A stretch of DNA of 64,000 nt from Isoetes taiwanensis (Eukaryota > Streptophyta > Lycopodiopsida > Isoetales > Isoetaceae): the NCBI GenBank assembly GCA_021234155.1, contig JAJEKV010000017.1, forward strand, positions 2,602,885-2,666,884. The letters are read 5' to 3'. Each line of letters starts with the position of its first letter. Within the stretch, counting starts at the first letter, position 1. The notes beneath the pieces were generated by a model that saw nothing but the letters and a program-made list of their open reading frames with translations, did no database searches and had not been told where the DNA came from. The translations under genes and the position numbers were made by a program. Shown piece after piece: positions 1 to 10,549 of the stretch.

Positions 1-225
1 TTTTGGGAGCCTCTTGAGGTCAGCGGCAATATGTAATATGCTAGTGAAATACCTACCTATGGTGGATGGCTTTACACAAAAGTCCAATATTGTTGTTGAT
101 GTATGTATTCAAAGTTTGTTTTGGTTCATGAAATTATCCTATTTGCTGGCAGTTCTCGTTTAGAGATTCTCCTTTTGGTATTTGTACCTTGTGTATCCTA
201 TAATTTAATTTAATCTATTAATCAA

Positions 226-1180
226 GCCATTTAGGCCCTGGGCCTCTATGGCAAGCAAATACAAACTTTCTGTATAGGCACTCAATCCAAAGTGCCAGAA
301 ATGTCAAAACCCTGCATGAAATTAAATAGATCTGTGCCATAGTTCTAGGAGTTCTCTTAGAGTTTGACCTTGTGCATCGTATTTAACTCTGATGTTCTGA
401 TATGCCGTACATTCTAGGAAAGCATGTTTTTCTGTTTCAACTGCAATATCTAAGCATCCCAAACAAAATCTCATTCGAAGGTGTACCTTTCCATCTACCC
501 GTTTCAATATGTAGGTTGTGTGATGATAACTGCAAATGAGAGATCAATATGCGATTCTTTCGGCAGATGTTGGAGAGCAAATAAGCCTGTTCTTCATAAG
601 TGTCTAGTTCATTTATCTCGTCAAGATAAAACCTTTTCTTAACATCCCTGTCTGGTTCAAGCTTTCACATTTCCTTCAACACAGAAGCTTTTACCTCAAC
701 ATAAACTTCCTTATATTCAAATGACTTCAGCCATTTCTCATGTCCAATCTATTTAGCATACCATTTTTTCACTTCATAATACCAGCCTTTTTCCTTGGAT
801 TGCTCAAGGGCTAGGCCAAGAAATCTTCCTTCTTCCATTGCAAGAACCCTATTAACATAAGTTATCGTTCTGCACCATGCTTCAACCTCCAACGGCATTA
901 GGCTTGTCTCTGCTAGCAACATACAGTATGGAGTTCGTGGCTTTACACCAAGCTCACCTAACAAGAAACACTTCTGTACATTCTCAATATCAGTCCAGCA
1001 TTTCTGAGACAAACCTGGGCCTGAGCTACCATACAAAATAACTGGTTTCACTTGAACACCAAAAAGTAATCTTCTCAATTTCCAAAGTTCAAAATTATTA
1101 AGTCTGCATTGATACATCATGCCATAAAAGGCCTGTATATATATCACGTATTGAAGAAGGTTCAGATGCTCTCCGGTCAA
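226..1180 (-). pseudogene. LINE reverse transcriptase C-terminal relic
   Basis: On the minus strand the translation shows the region just after the RT catalytic core of plant non-LTR retrotransposons: a segment ending in PVILYGSSGPG, then WTDIENVQKCFLLGELGVK and TPYCMLLAETSLMPLEVEA. This is the usual '...TPVLLYG..W......E..Q..FL....GVK..TPY..LL.E....P.E' block. Further downstream, in another frame (about 480-320), lies a CCHC-like knuckle, CLGCLDIAVETEKHAFLEC, as found at LINE C termini. The catalytic YADD and everything N-terminal to it are absent, so the copy is 5'-truncated at about 1180, as is common for LINEs. Stops and frame changes separate the two blocks. A related LINE on the other strand lies at 31.3-33.7 kb. 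The clade (RTE, I or L1) is not assigned. Confidence 0.75.
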
Positions 1181-1246
1181 TTGCCATGGTGATGATTTCT
1201 TTTTTTCTAAAGTAATTAGTTCTGTGCCAATATATTAAATGTATAA

Positions 1247-1343
1247 GGAAAAATACCCTTGGAGGGTTTTCCAAGGAGGAATCTGCGAGTGGCGGCGCCG
1301 CCTCGCAGATTCCTCCCCGGAAAACCCCAGAGGGGTATTTTCC
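1247..1343. repeat. Long GC-cored hairpin (foldback)
   Basis: The two halves are near-perfect reverse complements. The left arm begins GGAAAAATACCC and ends GGAGGAATCTGCGAG. The right arm begins CTCGCAGATTCCTCC and ends GGGGTATTTTCC, with a short centre TGGCGGCGCCGC. The paired stem is about 40 bp with a few bulges. It lies just beyond the 5' truncation point of the neighbouring LINE relic. It could be a small foldback element, a transposon terminus or a transcribed hairpin; nothing in the sequence decides between these. Confidence 0.8.
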
Positions 1344-1935
1344 CGTACGTAATACACGCCAGCTGGGTGTGCATGACGTGTCCTCCATGTCGCTGTCACA
1401 TCACCAAACTTTATAAAGCTTTTTTCTTTTCTCTCTTTTTTTTTTTATCATTTTTTTGGCAGAGCTCTCGTGGTTATGGTGCATGCAGTGGTCTTGCCGG
1501 AGATCCGATGATGGCCTTTGGTCTTATAATATTGGCGCTTGGTCTGATGTCAATAGCAGAAGTCTGTTTGTGCTTGCTAGATGATTTTTGCATGGCGGTG
1601 GCAATTATCTTGGTGTTTTTTGCAGAGTTTTGATCAGGTGGCTATGGCGGCTGTTTATTAGCATCTTAGCGACTTCTAGTGCGAGGATTTATTGTCCGAT
1701 CTTTACTGTAACGATCTTTTGATCGATCTTTACGGATTTGAGGAATTCAGTGACCTTTAGCCGATCTTTCTCGAGTTTTAGTGATCTTTTGTATCTTTAC
1801 GAACTAAGGATTTACTGGTGGATCTTTACTGCGAGGATTTATTGGCTATATTCAGAGTATGCTTCAGATTTTGGTAACCGTTCTTCAAGAGAAGATGAAT
1901 CTTTGTTTGATAGTGTTTCTGTTGTTGAGTAGAAT

Positions 1936-4900
1936 GTCAAAAATTCCAGGCCCTTCACACCCATCATTTACACTCTGTTCTCTAGGCTTTACAAGTGTTG
2001 ATCCTGTTTCTTTTGAAGAAACAGAGCAAATATTAGCGCAGTTATCTGATGACAATAGTAATGATTGTGAAGAGTATGACATGAAGGATGATTGGCTGCC
2101 TCTCGATGAAGTGTGCTTTCTGAGGCATTAAATGGTGGAATAGATTGTTCTAAGTTGGTTAATGCATGGGCTAGGCATAGATTTGATCAATGGAGAAAGG
2201 ACTTCAAATACTAGGTCAATAAACCTGCAATATTGAGTTTTGTATTGCGGGAAGAGCTTCTCGCAATGGTTTGGACTAAGATTTTAGGGCCGTATCGTAT
2301 CAGAATTCGTATTTTTAGAGAGATTTGAGCATCTTAAAGGCATTTAGATGTCAAGAAAGGAAAGTATGTGATTTTTTGGGCAAGTCCAAGGTCTGGATAT
2401 GGAAATTCTGATAGTTCACATGATTGAGCGGCCTTGGAAGATAGTAGCCTGTTGCATGCCGATTGAAACGACAAGGGAATCTGCTGTGCCCATCCTCATC
2501 CTGCCAGAATGGTGAATCCAGGTAGGACCTTCAATGCCATATCTGTTTTCTTTGTTCCCGTGGTTTAATCTCTATCACGTCTTTGTGTTTTTTCTCTTTT
2601 ATCTTCTTTCTTTGCAGTCTGCTCCAAAGCACTCGAATGGATCACATTTGTTTCGGCCTACGCTTGCAGGTTTTGTGCATCTCATGTAAATAGCTGATAC
2701 TGGCTTTGATTCGTGCTTTCAGAGACTTTAGATCATATTCAAGCTGGCACGGAACTTCTAGAGAGGCGTGGAGTGAATTCCATCACACTAGAGGCTGGTC
2801 TTTTACGCCCACATTTGAAACTGTGTAAAGGGTTTTTGCTGAAGGAGCTTCATGAGCTTGATGCACTTAGGCGCAGGCACGATCCTAGCGTTGGGTGCTC
2901 CAAGAAAAGGAATGTGGGGGAATAGGGAGCTTCTAGAAGCTTGTATATGTTCTCATGTGTGGTGGCTTTTTTGTGCTATAATCCGTTGTGCTAGAATGTG
3001 AATAACTATGTAATGGTGACGTACAGAGGTTTTAATAGCAATATGATGGTGATGTGCAAAGGTTTGGAATTTAATGAATGCTGAAATTTCATGTTCACAT
3101 GTTTGAAAGTGACCTTAGAAAGTGGCAAAGCATTTTTTTTGCAAAAAGATGTTAGCCATTGATTAGACATCATGCCTGACATATGTTGGAGATCAATGGT
3201 TCATATTAAATCCTACAAAAACCCATAAACATCGTAGAAAAGAGCTTTTAAGCATAGGAAGGGTTTGAACGAGATGCTTACAAAGTTTTAATTCAAGTAA
3301 TTTTATGCTTCATATTTTATTTTATAACCTTTTTTTTCTATTTGTAGAATTTTACTCATTTGTTGATGCTGATTTTATAGGCAAAAAAGAAGAATGGAAG
3401 GCTTTATCCACCTAGAACGTAAGTTTTAATCTAAGTTTTAATTTAGTTTTTTTGCTTAACTTTAAATTAGTCAATTTATTCTGTTTTTTTTTTGTTTTGT
3501 TTTGTAGGCTTAGCTCTTTGTTCAGAGCTGTTGGCAGAATTGTCAGATGAGAACAAGAGAAGAGAATTGGGGAGATTGGCATTAGTGAGCATCCTTTTAA
3601 TATTAGGACAGATGTGATGTTTGCTCATAGTCGTGAGGCTTTTGTTGGTATAGTAGTGAAGAAGTCAAGAAAGGAGGGTAATTATGAGAAGGCGAAGATA
3701 AAGGTCCCTGCTTGAGAGCAAAATTCTGTTTGATATCGATCATCAGATAACATATCCTTTAGGTTGCATCAAATGCCTTTATTTATTATATGTTAATTAG
3801 ATTTGGTACTAGGGCATCGAAGGAGCTATATCAGATAAAAGATTGTGATATGTGCTTGGACAAGAATGAAATTGGGGAGTTAGAAAGATATGGGAAAAGG
3901 ATTAGTAAGAATTACAATTCTACTATCACTAAATTTGATGATGAGCACTTTAGAAAACCAGTTTGGACACATGAAAAAGACTTTGTGCTTACTTTTAAGC
4001 AACATGTTCGTCACTTCTTTCTTCAGCCGATCCATAATTACAGAACTATGGTAAGATTGTTTTCTTCATTTAATTTTGTAGTTAATTCAGCTATTGTTTA
4101 TTTGGATTGCAAGTATGGTATGCAATTACTCTTGTTGGTGTTAATTCGCTTGGCAAGTGGCTTCGTACCATGGCTTCAGTTGTTAGTCCAGAAACAAATA
4201 TCTATAATAAGTCTGGTAGTGTCATTGGTTATACGTCTTGCTTCCTTCAATGTTCCTGCTGTTGCTAGGATGCGAATTACGAGACGTAAGAGTGTAGACG
4301 GATTTTTGAAGTAAGTTTATTTTTTGTTTTATTTTTGCTATTCGTTTGCAGATGGAAGTGCTATTTCAAATATGATAGAACAAGTGATTCCATATAAATG
4401 CATGCACAAAAATAATTGGATAGCCATGTAATGCAGATGGTTCACCACAGTCGTACAAAGATGTACTTGCAGCTAAGTTGTCATAATTACTTGTTTGTTT
4501 ATTTATTTATTAATTTTGTTTATTTATTTGTTTTGTTTTACAGCTGAAGTGCATAAACAAGCTTCTACTATAACAGATTCGAATGTTGTTCTTGGAGAAG
4601 TCGATTGCAATGTTGTTTCCGGTTCTCGAACTTCTTTGCTGCTTCGAGCTATCGAAGATGGAAAAGATGTTGGGAAGGAGAATAGTACTGTCAAGGATTC
4701 TGATGCTTATATATTGCAATTGAACGATTCTGCAGTGATGCCAGTTGCATTGGACAATCATATAGTGAAGGCGAACCATACTGAAATTGAGGATGATCCA
4801 TTTGATGACGATTTCTCTGTTGGTTTGAGCAAGGATCATTATGAGAGTGCATAGGCAATTGACAAGTTTATTGGTCCTGTGATTAACAATCGAGATACCC

Positions 4901-4986
4901 TTTTTAATTGTACTTTCAACTTTGGTGCTGTTGATCTCAAGGGTTTAGCAGCAATGAAATGGACCAATTTTCTTGTCAAACTCTGA
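1936..4986 (+). pseudogene. Crypton-like tyrosine recombinase gene (decayed, multi-exon)
   Basis: The translation assembles, across introns and frameshifts, into a protein like the DUF3504/Crypton tyrosine recombinases. The proposed order is: an acidic N-terminal exon (1936-2130) followed by VNAWARHRFDQWRKDF (about 2157-2208); a short exon with KKKNGRLYPPRT (about 3383-3420) ending at a GT donor; LSSLFRAVGRIV (from 3509) and HPFNIRTDVMFAHSREAF (about 3590-3645); FGTRASKELYQIKDCDM and HFRKPVWTHEKDF with FFLQPIHNYRTM (3796-4050); then LGKWLRTMASVV (4150-4185) and the catalytic C-terminal block, frameshifted near 4230, ending ITRRKSVDGFLK (to 4311). A last exon after TTTTACAG (4543 on) is acidic and reads on past an in-frame TAG at 4852 to about 4986. 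The expected H-x-x-R reads K-S-G-S and the later TGH-type box reads T-R-R, so catalytic residues appear lost. Unrelated exons (2430-2930) seem to be inserted in the middle. Assignment rests on remembered family motifs. Confidence 0.6.
2713..2925 (+). pseudogene. Unknown conserved exon (ETLDHI family, copy 1)
   Basis: A short open segment starts after a TTTCAG acceptor (about 2722) with ETLDHIQAGTELLERRG and ends LRRRHDPSVGCSKKRN before a TAG stop. It is clearly related to 25480-25698, where the same frame reads KTLDHI, GVNSAILERGALPHLNLC and VRRRHDPGAECGKRK. I do not recognise the family. It is small, basic at the C terminus and leucine-rich, and could form a helical or coiled-coil tail. Its place inside the Crypton-like gene suggests that it arrived as part of another element or is an added exon. 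Possible upstream exons lie at 2630-2668 (after TTTGCAG). Confidence 0.45.
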
Positions 4987-5210
4987 TAAGCTGTATTGTA
5001 ATTTCGTGAAACTCTGATAAACTCTGTGTTCAACAAATTTTGAAATTGAACCTTGGAATAATGTTGTGTTATAATCTTGTGATCTGAAATTGAATCTTTG
5101 ATAAACTGTGTTGTAATCTTGTAATCTGAAATTTAAATCTTGGTTGTAATCTGTTTGTATAAATTGCATTATGCAAAATTGAGGTGTAGGTTGAGATGAA
5201 ATTATCAAAA

Positions 5211-5331
5211 ATGCCCATCGCGGTGGTGGTCTAGTGGTAAGGCTTTGGATTGGGGTGATCCCCACCATGGTTCAAAACCCACTGGCTACCATCGAGTGGG
5301 AGACGTGGGCGAGTGGGAGACGTGGGCGGGC
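5211..5331 (+). mobile_element. tRNA-derived SINE, copy 1 (3'-truncated)
   Basis: This matches the complete SINE at 28815-28970. It contains the pol III A box TGGTCTAGTGG and B box GGTTCAAAACC at tRNA-like spacing. The 3' part differs: a 17-bp stretch (AGTGGGAGACGTGGGCG) is tandemly duplicated, and the sequence then runs into the LTR at about 5345 without the oligo-A tail. The copy therefore looks interrupted or truncated by the retrotransposon beside it. Confidence 0.75.
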
Positions 5332-5344
5332 AGCTGAATCATGC

Positions 5345-6265
5345 TACGACGTGCTTGTAGCCCTCCGGAGATGCAATCGACCCCCGCATCCGTACTCGAC
5401 TTACTCCCCTAAATCTAAAGGCCGGCTCACCAGCCAGTTCGAGTCTAGGGCGTCTATATAGGCACGTCTCCTGCAATCCAGGGAGTGTCAGACCCATACC
5501 CAGCCCACACACATTGACCGGCTATAAGCCTAGCACACTATAGAAGTCCTGTACCCGCGCTAGGCAAGACCCCACCCTCAATTCACCATCATACTCATTA
5601 TCTGGTGCTGAACCACATCATAGCATCCTCAGCCAGGTTGGCTCTTGTGCACAGGACACATTTATTGGGTATTAAGGGGTCTAGCTAGAAACATCTCTAT
5701 TGCTAAGAGGCTTTCAGGTCTCTACCCTTCCCTTAATCCCAATACACGGAGGGAGCAGAAAGAAAGAATATAAACACCATCTAAGTATCCATCATCATCC
5801 AAGACAATGTACGAAAGAGAATTTAATCATTCCATCTATTCAAAGAAGTGTTAGCAGAAATAGAAGCCATCTAGGGACTAACCAGTCTCTTGGCTGTAGC
5901 CATTATCACGGAAGGCTTTCATAGTCTGGGTCTGTTGGCAAGAACTGGCTAAAGCTGGTAGCTGCTGCTCTTCCTCTCTTCCAAATTCGAATTTGGACAA
6001 AAATTGGGGTAGGACCCCATTTCTCCATCCAAAATAGCAAGTCCCACTTGGCCAATCGATTTGGGCCAGGTGGCACTTCCTTGTTGGTGACATTTAATTA
6101 ATTAGACTCTAATTAGCATAATTAGGTTAATTATGCTAATAAAATCCATAATTATCTCTTAGTTTTATTAGCATAGCTAATAAAATCCATTTTAGGTGAA
6201 CCCAATTGACCCCAGGGATGTCATGGTATGCATATGTATACCATATAAATACCTGGAACGTCACA
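5345..6265 (-). mobile_element. 3' LTR of chromovirus (Ty3/gypsy)
   Basis: On the minus strand this begins TGTGACGTTCCAGG at 6265, directly after a polypurine tract and downstream of an integrase-chromodomain region, exactly where a 3' LTR should start. The far boundary (about 5345, against the SINE) is approximate. The segment is homologous along much of its length to 17440-18439: both share GACC(C)CGCATCCGT, CTAAATCT, the AT-rich block with TTAGCATAGCTAAT, and the terminal TATAAATAC(C/T)TGGA(A/G)CGTCACA. Two copies of one LTR family are therefore present in the window. Confidence 0.7.
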
Positions 6266-6267
6266 TT

Positions 6268-6279
6268 CTCCCCCCTTGG
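6268..6279 (-). other. Polypurine tract of the chromovirus
   Basis: Read on the minus strand, AAGGGGGGAGAA lies immediately upstream of the LTR start TGTGACG. This is the second-strand primer site of LTR retrotransposons. It fixes the element's orientation (minus) and the LTR edge at 6265. Confidence 0.75.
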
Positions 6280-6711
6280 ATTAATGCTGCCCTCAGCATT
6301 AGAGCTAGTGGAGATTGAATATAGAAAAGATAACTCTGACTTATTGAAGTCAATAGAAGATTACATATCCAGGTGATAGGAGAGAAGTCCTTTAACAAAC
6401 ATAAGTAGTAAGAACAATAATACTTGAGAGTACACTTATAACACAAAATTTCAAAGATAAGAGTTGGCCTCCAGGCTGAGGCCTAGCTTCTTCTGCAGTC
6501 TGTCAGTAGGCCTTACTGGCCTGCAGAAGTAAAGTACATCAAGCTTTACGAAATAATTTAAGTAGTGTGGTTGAAGGGACCACCCCCTTAAAGTAAGTGA
6601 AAAATATAAATGCAAGGATCCTATCATGCCTAAGGTTTGCATGTCGTCTCGGTGTAAGGAATGGCCATATTCCCATTATAGCCGCAGACGAATGCGTCCT
6701 ATCGTGAATGC

Positions 6712-7926
6712 CTATATGCCCAGTTCCCCACCTAAGATGCATGTAATCCCACCCCTAAAATGCTCCATGTCGGATCCTGCTATGATCCCTATCGGACCCA
6801 TAATACAAAGCTTACCGTTAGGGTCGGAGGTGATCGCATCTTGAATGGTTCGGCCCTGGCATTCTTTCGTAAAGTCCGGGTAAGTCTTATCTAAATCCGC
6901 TTTAAGAATCCATGTTGCGTCTTCCGTGGGCAAGTGTTTCCACTTAACCAAATATTGCAAAATTTGAGTTCGGCGGGTTTGCTTATATGCGCGATCAAGG
7001 AGAGCTTCAGGCACAATCTCCAACTGATCCTCAGTCATCTCCAGAAGTGTTGGTGTGTCAAGAACTTCTTCTGGATCAGGATTATGCTTCTTAAGAAGAC
7101 ATACATGGAAAACTTTATGGATCTTCAAATGTGCGGGCAGATCCAATCGCTAGGCTTGAGAACCTATCCTTGCGGTTATCTAAAAAGGTCATGTCCATCT
7201 AGGTGCAAGCTTCTTACAATTGCCAATCTTAACTTTGGCTTGCTTGACCTTAATCTTTAACCAAACCGAATCTCCGACTTGGAATTCTCGCGGTGTTCGA
7301 TGTCGGTTGGCAAGACTCTTTTGCCGAGTTCTTGCAGCTAACAAATAGGCTCTAACTTCTTCCACAAGTGCCTGCATATATGTAAGCAGCTGCTGAGAAA
7401 CTTCCACCTTGGAAACTGGATTATGCCACGTGTCTGGAGTAAGGCATTGATAGCCATAGTTGATCATGAAAGGAGACATCCTTGAGGACTCCTGTCTAGT
7501 ACCGTTACAGGCAAACTCCACCAAATGGATGTAATCCGCCCATTGAGATTGCTTGTTCCAGACATAGTTACGTAGCGTATCTTCAATTATGTGATTGATA
7601 TGCTCTGTTTGTCCACCTGTCTGCGGATGATAAGCCGTGCTCATGACAAGCTTATTTTGAATAGTGCTAAAGAAATCTTTCCAAAATGCACTAACAAACT
7701 TAGGATCCGCACGAGGCATCCCATGTAGACGAAATACCTCCTTGGTAAATAGCAAAGCGGTATCTAATGCAGTGTCCATGGTACGACATGGCAGAAAATG
7801 TGCTATCTTAGAAAGTTTGTCGACCACCACCATTAAGGCATCAAACCCTCTTACGGTGCACGGAAGTTCTACGATAAAATCCATCATAATAACTTCCCAT
7901 TTTGCATTGGGGACATATTGTAGCAT
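6712..7926 (-). pseudogene. Ty3/gypsy chromovirus integrase and chromodomain
   Basis: The first frame (7926 to about 7189) carries the integrase core: WEVIMMDFIVELP with the first catalytic Asp, VDKLSKIAHFLPC, FRLHGMPRADPKF, and YHPQTGGQTEHIN with the catalytic Glu. The family normally reads LP(R)xIVSDRDPKF at the second site; here about five residues, including the catalytic Asp, are missing. After a frame break at about 7150-7190, the C terminus has KIHKVFHVCLLKKHNP and a chromodomain, QYLVKWKHLPTEDATWI (near 6930). The chromodomain defines a chromovirus; it targets integration to particular chromatin. Gag, protease and RT are missing: sequence upstream of 7926 no longer matches, so the element is truncated there against the next gypsy element. 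A 3' non-coding stretch (6281-6711) then leads to the polypurine tract and LTR. Confidence 0.85.
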
Positions 7927-8775
7927 TTTGCTCCTTCAAAAAGGGTTCATGTTGTTCTTTGTGTCACTTCTGAGGCGGAACATCTTTGATGCTTTGTTGT
8001 GCGCTCTTTTGAGCCTTCATTGTACACTTGTTTTGATCAATGGATTTAGTGTTCTCCACAAGTGTCTTGTGTGTTTCATGTGTATTGCAATTGCTGTTTT
8101 ATCTCGAGTTTTCTTGTTCTTTCCTCGTTAGCAAAATCCCGGCGTGACAAAAGTGTCTCGGGATTTGCCTACTTGGGACTTCAAGGATCTCGCGAGAGAT
8201 CATCCCTCGGCGATCAGGGCCGGACCCCAAACCTTGGCGCTTGTTAGGGCTCTTGAAAATTGTATTGATACCATGTTCAATCCCTTCTTTACTCCAGGCG
8301 ATATTCAACACGGATGGAGTCAAGGCCTTGCGTCGCCATGAGCTGCGGCGCCTCGCGAATATGTCCACATACACTCGGTTCGATTGTCTCTTCTCAGGTG
8401 TCACGAGGCGCAATCTGTTCCCACCTACACCACGACAACTTTCGGACCGGCCTCCTGGCGGAAGGTCGCCATTATTCCGTTCCTGTTGCGCCCACATCAT
8501 GCGGAGGCTGCAACTTGACCCTTTAATTTACTCCACGGAATCCCCAACTCAAGATCGTGGAACCACCGCAATTTTTCTGGAACATCTACCAAAATGTTTT
8601 CTCTATTGGTAATCTTTCTTTAGGAACTTGATTACCACCGCTTCCACCTTTGTCAATTCCCCCTAAAATACATTCCCTTAGCTTTATTTCCCCCCCCCCA
8701 TTTGTTCATACTGTCACAACCTTTGTTCCCCTACATTTTGCTTGATTACCTCTTTTTACTAATCTCACACAACCT
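7927..8775 (+). other. Non-coding leader or LTR remnant of the second gypsy element
   Basis: No coherent protein is visible between the truncated chromovirus and the gag-like region at 8776. GC content rises at about 8140. A stretch near 8236 (TTGGCGCTTGTTAGGGC) weakly resembles a tRNA-Asp-type primer site used by plant Athila/Tat elements, so 7930-8235 may be the remains of a 5' LTR. No matching 3' LTR was found, so this remains a guess. Confidence 0.3.
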
Positions 8776-10130
8776 ATGCCGGTTCCGGTACCTGTCGACA
8801 GCCAACCAACACCCTCTGTCTTTTCTTTTCCACAAATGCAAACACCCATTCATCATAAACTCCTACATGCTTTAAAACTCCCATATCCACTCTTTGGAAA
8901 TGATAAAGGTAAACACATAGAGACAGTGCTCGGGGCTCACATGGATGAATTTGAGTCCTTGCGGATCTCAATGGTCACTCAGATCCAAAACTAAAATTCC
9001 ACATCTTTTCGGCGACCTGCGTGGAGCACCCACGAATGGCTGATGGCAAACAAAAGCCACTTTGGAAACAAGATTGGATACACATGAAGACCTCTTTTCT
9101 TTCCCATTCACGGCACCCTTGCGGATGATCAACAAGCTTTGAGCGACCTCAACACACTCAAAAGCGAGAACCCAGGAGAATCTGCCGAGACTTTGCTTGG
9201 CCATTGCGGATCTTAGTCAACAAGTTGAAGGAATTTCCAACCCAAAGCCAAATTCTAGTGTGGTTTCTTCAAGGCTTACCCTCTCACATCCGATTTATGG
9301 TGAGTATTTGCGCCCCAAGACATTACAAGAAGCCATTGAATTAGTCAATCTTTTGTTTCATGTTTCCTCCTAGCGGTGATCAAGCCACGATACTCCCATT
9401 TCCTCGGCTACACCCCAGCGCCTCATTGCCTCCACGGCGGTTCCCCAAAATAACATTTGGTGTACTATTTGCGATTACTCGGGACATCTGGCGAATAGGT
9501 GTAACTTCTGTGGATAGCATGATCCATTGCAAAGCGGCTGCAACATGCGAGAACCACACCAGCGAAGAATGTACAAATCCACGACCAAATCCGTATCGAC
9601 AACGTCTTGTTCACCAAGTGCGGAAGGTACCCGCAAACTCAACCCACGGAACCACGAGCCCGACCGACAACAACAACAACCCGGCAACAAGCGGCAACCT
9701 GGCGTGAACCTCCTCGTTCACTTTTGATCCAAGCAAGTCCCAATGTTTCAAGCTGTGACCAATGGGGTCATCGGTCTGCGGATTGTCCTCAACTTCCTCA
9801 AGTTCAAATACAAATTCTGGCACCAATCAAACCCACGGCGGTCGTCTTACACCTTTTCAAGTATGGGAAGCCAAGGGAAGGCAAGGCCGCCCGATTCTTC
9901 AAGCGCCACCCGCGGCCACCACAACAACAACCACGCCAGCGACCAAACAACTCAAAAACAATTGGATGATCAACTCCAAGAAGAAATTTACCATGCAATC
10001 AACACCGACCTTGAATCCTCCATTTGGATTGAGGTTCTCCCTCATTCCCCGCCATAAGCACCCGTGCACCAAGTTTTTGCACCCGATTACGTGCCGGTGA
10101 GCCATCAACCGTCTGTTCATTTTGCACCCA
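8776..10130 (+). pseudogene. Ty3/gypsy gag region (decayed)
   Basis: A gag-like N terminus (HHKLLHALKLPYPLFGND and on) is followed by VWFLQGLPSHIRF (about 9260-9300) and proline/glutamine-rich linkers. A nucleocapsid zinc knuckle of C-x2-C-x4-H-x4-C form can be read at 9743-9790 as C..C-DQWG-H-RSAD-C, but only by allowing one extra base between the first two cysteines. Many stops and frame changes rule out a functional protein. It is followed in the same direction by protease, RT, RNase H and integrase. Confidence 0.6.
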
Positions 10131-10549
10131 ATGGATCAACTACTTCCTCATGTTCAACCTAAACTTAGCAAAAAGTGCGCTTCAACTCATCGAGCGTGCG
10201 AGGAAGGTAAGGCACTCAAGTCATCAATGCTACCACACGATCGGGAGCCACGACCACGAATGCCCACGACATACGCAACACCACCACTCAACATTGCTGC
10301 TGAAATCGACCTCCTCAACAAGGTAGCGACATCTATTGCTGAGCAACAACAACCCGCGGATCCACCACAACTACCGCAATCCCTCACGAACTTCAACAAG
10401 AACTTGCTAAAATCAAAATTCCTCTCGGCCTTACGACTATCCTACAACTATGTCGGCCTCGAGCACATTTTACAAAACCTGTATTACACTGTTAATGCAG
10501 TCGCCACATCAACACCCACGGTGCATGCACCACGTGGGCCAAAAACTAT

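Noticed and set aside
5217-5290. A possible tRNA gene
   Set aside because: A and B boxes are present but the arms do not pair as a functional tRNA and the same sequence recurs at 28815 with an oligo-A tail and target duplications, so it is a SINE.
8235-8255. tRNA-Asp-type primer binding site of the second gypsy element
   Set aside because: Only the first six to seven bases fit and no adjacent LTR end or partner LTR could be found, so it is mentioned only as a possibility.
9804-10120. Minus-strand ORFs with Gly/Val-rich and Cys-rich peptides
   Set aside because: They are antisense shadows of the CAACAA/CCACAA-rich gag linker.
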